Below are positions 6,588 to 9,654 of a stretch of DNA of 9,654 nucleotides, piece after piece; within the stretch, counting starts at the first letter, position 1, and each line of letters begins with the position of its first letter. Source of the DNA: Sphingomonadales bacterium (lineage in GTDB: Bacteria > Pseudomonadota > Alphaproteobacteria > Sphingomonadales > Sphingomonadaceae); the NCBI GenBank assembly GCA_025360285.1, contig JANYCM010000187.1:1-9654 (forward strand), given 5' to 3'. The position numbers and the translations under genes are program-made. The notes under the pieces were generated by a model. The model saw nothing but the letters and a program-made list of their open reading frames with translations, searched no databases and was not told the origin of the DNA.

Positions 6588-7937
6588 ATGCCGTTCCCCT
6601 GGAAAATTGCCCTGCCGCTTGCTGCCATCGCGCTGGTCCCGGCGGCCGCTGCCGTTCGCGCCGCCGCCGAAAGCGACACCTACAAGCAACTCGACACATT
6701 GATGGATGTTTTCGAGCGGGTGCGCGCCGATTATGTCGACAAGGTGGACGACAAGACGCTGATCCAGGGCGCCATCAATGGCATGCTGGCCAGCCTTGAC
6801 CCGCATTCATCGTATCTCGATGCCCGCGATTTCCAGAACATGCGGCAGACCACCGATGGCGAATATGGCGGGCTGGGCCTGACCGTCACCACCGAAGACG
6901 GCGCGGTAAAGGTCGTCTCCCCCACCGACGATACGCCGGCGGCGCGCGCCGGCATCAAATCGGGCGATTACATCACCCATCTGAATGGTGACCTGATCTA
7001 TGGATCGACCCTGCAGGACGCCGTTGACAAGATGCGCGGCGCCGCCGGCACCACCGTCAAATTGACTATCGTGCGGGAAGGTGCCCCCAAGCCGCTGGAA
7101 TTTACGCTGAAGCGTGAAATCATCCAGATCAAGCCGGTCAAGTTCGAAACCCGCGGCAATGTCGGCGTCATCCGCATTTCAACCTTCAACAAGCAGACGG
7201 GCGATGCCACCCGCGCCGCCATTGCCGCCATCGACAAGAAGCTGGGCCCAACTGCCGCCGGCTATGTCATCGATCTGCGGTCGAACCCTGGCGGCCTTCT
7301 CGACCAGGCCATCGACGTCAGCGATATCTTCCTTGAAAAAGGCGAGATTGTCTCCCAGCGCGGCCGCAGCAAGAATGACATTCAGCGCTATTACGCCCAT
7401 GCTGGCGACTTGACCGGCGGCCGGCCGCTGGTGGTGATCGTCGATGAAGGCTCGGCTTCGGCGGCCGAAATCGTTGCCGGTGCCTTGCAGGACCAGCGCC
7501 GGGCGCTGGTCCTGGGCCAGCGCAGTTTCGGCAAGGGATCGGTGCAGACGCTGATCCCGATGAGCCAGGAAACGGCGCTGCGGCTGACGACGGCACGCTA
7601 TTTCACGCCATCGGGGCGCAGCGTGCAGGAAAATGGCATCGAGCCCGATATTCAGGTGCCGCAGTTGAGCGACCCCAGCCGCGCCGAACGGCCGAGGCTG
7701 CGCGAAGCCGATCTGCGCAAGCATCTGATCAACGAAGTGAAGGATGGCACCGAAAAGCTCGTCGAAGCCGATGCCAAGCCCGACCCGCGCTTTGCCGAGA
7801 CTGCCGACAGCCTGAAGAAAAAGGGCGTCATTGATTTTCAGCTGGATTATGCGACGCGGCTGCTTGGCCGGCTGGCGCCGCCGGCAGCGGTACAGACAGC
7901 CGCAGCGCCGACTGGCACCGCGGTCGCCCACAACTGA
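6588..7937 (+). CDS. S41 family C-terminal processing peptidase (CtpA-like)
   Basis: A periplasmic serine protease that trims or degrades envelope proteins from their C-termini; relatives act on lipoproteins and peptidoglycan hydrolases. The 449-residue product has a signal sequence (about 1-25, AVRA cleavage region) and the N-terminal family motif GMLASLDPHSSYL (65-77). A PDZ domain follows (about 95-175, with YGGLGLTV and AARAGIKSGDYITHLNG). The catalytic domain carries nucleophile S289 in DEGSASAAEIVAGAL, general base K316 in GQRSFGKGSVQT, and Q320. RYFTPSGRSVQENGIEPDI (337-355) is also characteristic. The ATG at 6588 has AAAGG seven bases upstream; GTG at 6567 would only add seven residues and has no ribosome site. 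In many alphaproteobacteria this gene follows an EnvC-like M23 gene; here it follows a divergent hydrolase. Confidence 0.94.
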   Translation: MPFPWKIALPLAAIALVPAAAAVRAAAESDTYKQLDTLMDVFERVRADYVDKVDDKTLIQGAINGMLASLDPHSSYLDARDFQNMRQTTDGEYGGLGLTVTTEDGAVKVVSPTDDTPAARAGIKSGDYITHLNGDLIYGSTLQDAVDKMRGAAGTTVKLTIVREGAPKPLEFTLKREIIQIKPVKFETRGNVGVIRISTFNKQTGDATRAAIAAIDKKLGPTAAGYVIDLRSNPGGLLDQAIDVSDIFLEKGEIVSQRGRSKNDIQRYYAHAGDLTGGRPLVVIVDEGSASAAEIVAGALQDQRRALVLGQRSFGKGSVQTLIPMSQETALRLTTARYFTPSGRSVQENGIEPDIQVPQLSDPSRAERPRLREADLRKHLINEVKDGTEKLVEADAKPDPRFAETADSLKKKGVIDFQLDYATRLLGRLAPPAAVQTAAAPTGTAVAHN

Positions 7938-7999
7938 TTGCGCCGCTTCGCTGCCCCCCCTAAGGGGCTGGCAACCGCCACGACAGGATGATTGCCGCC
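7938..7999. other. Short gap with a GC hairpin lacking a T-tract
   Basis: GCCCC (7953-7957) can pair with GGGGC (7964-7968) around a 6-base loop. No run of T follows, so this is at best a weak or Rho-assisted terminator, and co-transcription of the S41 gene with the genes behind it remains likely. ACAGGA at 7983-7988 is the probable ribosome site for the next gene if it starts at 8000. Confidence 0.3.
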
Positions 8000-8569
8000 G
8001 TGCTTCGCCGCCTTTACGACTGGATTTTGGCACGCGCGGCTGGCCGCCAGGCCGAGGTCTGGCTGGGCGCCGTCAGCTTCGTCGATGGCGCTGTCCTGCC
8101 CATTCCACCCGAGCTGCTGCAGATCCCGATGGCGATTGCCCGGCCCGACCGGACGTTACGGGTGGCGGCGATCGGCACCATTACCTCGGCGCTGGGCGCG
8201 CTGGCCGGCTATGCGATCGGTGCGCTGCTTTATGCCGCGCTGGCGGTGCCGCTGCTCGAAATGACCGGGCATCTGGTGCAATTCGAAGGCTTCAAGCATG
8301 ATGTCGCAAGCAACCCCTGGCTGTGGCTGCTGGGTTTCTGCTTCTTTCCTTCGGTGACCGCCATCGCCGCTGGCAGCGTGCCGCTTGGCATCGGCGGCGC
8401 GGTGCTCGGCTCAATCATCGGACGCGGCAGCCGCTTCTTCGTCATCGGCACCCTGCTCAAATATTATGGCCCGGCGGCGCAGCGTCTTATCGATCGCTAT
8501 TTCCACCTGCTGATGCTTGGTGTTGCCGTGGCGATGGGGGGCTTTGTGCTGGTGCGCTATGCAGTCTGA
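8000..8569 (+). CDS. YqaA/DedA-like (SNARE-associated family) integral membrane protein
   Basis: A 189-residue inner-membrane protein of the VTT/DedA superfamily, YqaA branch. DedA proteins are linked to lipid-carrier flipping and membrane potential; this branch is poorly characterised. Family features are LRRLYDW at the N-terminus, SFVDGAVLPIPPELLQIPMAIARPDR (26-51) as a re-entrant loop, and GSIIGRGSRFFVIG (137-150). Hydrophobic segments lie near 54-87, 107-140 and 168-187. The usual PYKV-x-TIASG motif is replaced by FFPSVTAIAAG, so the Lys expected there is missing and the loop is one residue shorter. The GTG at 8000 gives the typical N-terminus and a usable AGGA site; ATG 7988 adds four residues but sits directly on that AGGA. 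The gene runs 11 bases into dsbB. Confidence 0.82.
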   Translation: MLRRLYDWILARAAGRQAEVWLGAVSFVDGAVLPIPPELLQIPMAIARPDRTLRVAAIGTITSALGALAGYAIGALLYAALAVPLLEMTGHLVQFEGFKHDVASNPWLWLLGFCFFPSVTAIAAGSVPLGIGGAVLGSIIGRGSRFFVIGTLLKYYGPAAQRLIDRYFHLLMLGVAVAMGGFVLVRYAV

Positions 8570-9026
8570 TCGCGGCCTCATCACCGCCGTGCTGCTGCTC
8601 GGCGCGGCGGCGCTGCTCGGCGGCGCCCTGGCCTTTCAATATCTCGGCGGGCTGGCGCCGTGCGAAATGTGTATGTGGCAGCGCTGGGCCCTGGTCAGCG
8701 TGCTGGGGCTTGGCTTGCTTACCTGGGCGGCCGGCTGCCCGCGCGTGCTGGTCGGCATCACTGCCGTCGCGGTCTTTGCCGATACCGCCATCGCCGCCTT
8801 CCATGTCGGCGTCGAACAGCATTGGTGGAAGGGCATCACCGAATGCGCTGCCGCGCCGCTGACGGGATCGAGCGCCGAAATGCTGTCGCAGATTCTGGCG
8901 CAGCCGCTGATCCGCTGCGACGCCATTGCCTGGTCGCTTTTCGGCGTTTCCATGGCAGGATGGAATGCGCTGGTTTCAGCGGCAATCGGAGGTTGGACGC
9001 TATGGCGACTGCAAAAGGCGAAATGA
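8559..9026 (+). CDS. dsbB: Disulfide bond formation protein B (quinone-linked DsbA oxidase)
   Basis: An inner-membrane protein that reoxidises periplasmic DsbA and passes the electrons to ubiquinone. The 155-residue product has four hydrophobic segments (about 7-30, 42-58, 63-82, 123-148). The first periplasmic loop holds the redox pair C35-E-M-C38, followed by WQR with R42 at the place of the quinone-related Arg48 of E. coli DsbB. The second loop carries C96 and C120 (WWKGITEC and IRCD), so both disulfide pairs are intact. The ATG at 8559 lies inside the end of the upstream gene (11-base overlap) with no strong ribosome site, implying translational coupling. Its stop overlaps the coq7 start. 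No DsbA gene is in view. Confidence 0.92.
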   Translation: MQSDRGLITAVLLLGAAALLGGALAFQYLGGLAPCEMCMWQRWALVSVLGLGLLTWAAGCPRVLVGITAVAVFADTAIAAFHVGVEQHWWKGITECAAAPLTGSSAEMLSQILAQPLIRCDAIAWSLFGVSMAGWNALVSAAIGGWTLWRLQKAK

Positions 9027-9556
9027 CCCGGCATCTGCCCGGTGATGCGCCGCCGGACACGCAATCGATGGTCCGCGTCAACCAGGCCGGCGAATATGGC
9101 GCGGCGCGCATCTATGCCGGGCAATTGGCGGTGATGGGCGGGCGCAGCCGGGTTTCGGGCGAAATCCGCCACATGGCGGCACAGGAACAGCGCCATCTGG
9201 CAGGCTTTGATGCGCTGATGACGCAGCGCGGCGTGCGGCCCACATTGCTGGCGCCGATGTGGCATGTGGCTGGTTATGCGCTGGGTGCGGCGACGGCGTT
9301 GATCGGGCCAAAGGCGGCGATGGCGGCAACCGTTGCTGTCGAAACCGTCATCGACCAGCATTATGGCGAACAGGCCGAGGCGTTGGCCGGCGGCGCCGAC
9401 CCGGAACTGGCCGCCATGGTTGATGACTATCGCGCCGACGAAGTCGCCCACCGCGAGACGGCAGCATCGCATAGCGGCGAACATGGCTTTGCCACCGTGC
9501 AGGCGGTGATCCGCGCCGGGTGCCGCGTGGCGATCGCCGTGGCGAAGCGGGTTTAG
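9023..9556 (+). CDS. coq7: Demethoxyubiquinone hydroxylase (Coq7/CLK-1 family)
   Basis: A membrane-associated di-iron monooxygenase that hydroxylates the ring of demethoxyubiquinone, the penultimate step of ubiquinone synthesis. All six iron ligands are present in the 177-residue product: E24 in NQAGEYGA, E55 and H58 in QEQRHL, E107 in VET, and E140 and H143 in DEVAH. The stretch at about 80-105 is hydrophobic, as expected for membrane contact. The length matches the compact form found in many alphaproteobacteria rather than the 200-plus residue form of beta- and gammaproteobacteria. It starts in an ATGA overlap with dsbB and has AAAAGG at 9013-9018 as ribosome site. Following dsbB, it places ubiquinone synthesis beside an enzyme that consumes oxidised ubiquinone. 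Confidence 0.95.
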   Translation: MTRHLPGDAPPDTQSMVRVNQAGEYGAARIYAGQLAVMGGRSRVSGEIRHMAAQEQRHLAGFDALMTQRGVRPTLLAPMWHVAGYALGAATALIGPKAAMAATVAVETVIDQHYGEQAEALAGGADPELAAMVDDYRADEVAHRETAASHSGEHGFATVQAVIRAGCRVAIAVAKRV

Positions 9557-9576
9557 AGCATCTTGCCGAAAGTCGG

Positions 9577-9654
9577 GGCCAGCCCGCTCCCCCGTCCAGC
9601 AGCCAGGCGAAACTATGCTATCTGGGTGGCTGGGCGGGGGGGAGCAGGCTGGCC
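9577..9654. repeat. Long imperfect inverted repeat at the window edge, behind coq7
   Basis: The arm beginning GGCCAGCC (9577-9584) pairs with GGCTGGCC ending at 9654. After one C/A mismatch, GCTCCCCC (9586-9593) pairs with GGGGGAGC (9638-9645). After a two-G bulge (9636-9637), GTCCAGC (9594-9600) pairs with GCTGGGC read 9629-9635, with one G-T wobble. This makes about 23 paired positions around a central part of roughly 28 bases containing CGAAACTATGCTATC. There is no T-tract inside the window. It could be a terminator-type structure for the coq7 operon, an intergenic palindromic repeat, or one end of a larger element, since pairing reaches the last base available. Confidence 0.6.

Noticed and set aside
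7179..8033. Open - strand frame of 284 codons opposite the S41 protease
   Set aside because: The S41 gene has signal peptide, PDZ and catalytic dyad; the antisense frame has no recognisable domain.
8636..9484. Open - strand frame of 282 codons opposite dsbB and coq7
   Set aside because: It runs across two well-supported overlapping genes and gives a Cys/Arg/His-rich product without family features.
9553..9612. A - strand gene ending ...SGLAPTFGKML over the coq7 stop
   Set aside because: The frame is closed by a TAG at 9613-9615, leaving only 19 codons; the sequence is better explained as hairpin arm and intergenic DNA.

Overview
The window is high-GC DNA that reads as an alphaproteobacterial chromosome, most likely from a sphingomonad (order Sphingomonadales). 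The basis is the EIVVTG-type TonB box, the short 177-residue Coq7, the proline-rich TonB-like protein of a type I recall from sphingomonads, and the coupled dsbB-coq7 pair. This assignment is made from sequence by eye, without a database search. Coding is dense: eight genes, seven on the + strand and one on the - strand. No tRNA, rRNA, CRISPR array, insertion sequence or phage gene was seen.

Left part (1-5602), an iron-acquisition block. A non-coding leader (1-222) holds several hairpins and then two Fur-box-like sites (134-152 and 165-183). After it come a TonB-dependent catecholate-type siderophore receptor (223-2451), a PiuC-type Fe(II)/2-oxoglutarate dioxygenase whose GTG start overlaps the receptor stop by one base, a membrane-anchored TonB-like protein of unknown exact role (3211-3987), and a secreted M28 zinc metallopeptidase with a PA insert (4028-5602). 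The first two genes are a known pairing for ferric catecholate uptake. A TonB-like protein directly behind them suggests a dedicated energising partner, and the M28 enzyme may share the transcript or merely be a neighbour.

Middle (5610-6587). An alpha/beta hydrolase of the non-heme haloperoxidase/esterase type lies on the - strand. It is convergent with the M28 gene (7-base gap) and divergent from the S41 gene, with 174 bases of shared promoter region.

Right part (6588-9654), an envelope and quinone block. A periplasmic S41 C-terminal processing protease is followed by a YqaA/DedA-like membrane protein, DsbB and Coq7. The last three are tightly packed (11-base overlap, then an ATGA overlap), which implies translational coupling. 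DsbB passes electrons from disulfide formation to ubiquinone, and Coq7 makes a late ubiquinone precursor, so the pair has a functional logic. The window ends in a long imperfect hairpin (9577-9654) that may continue past the edge.

No clearly novel defence or mobile system was found. The best candidates for something undescribed are the TonB-like protein in the siderophore operon and the terminal hairpin.
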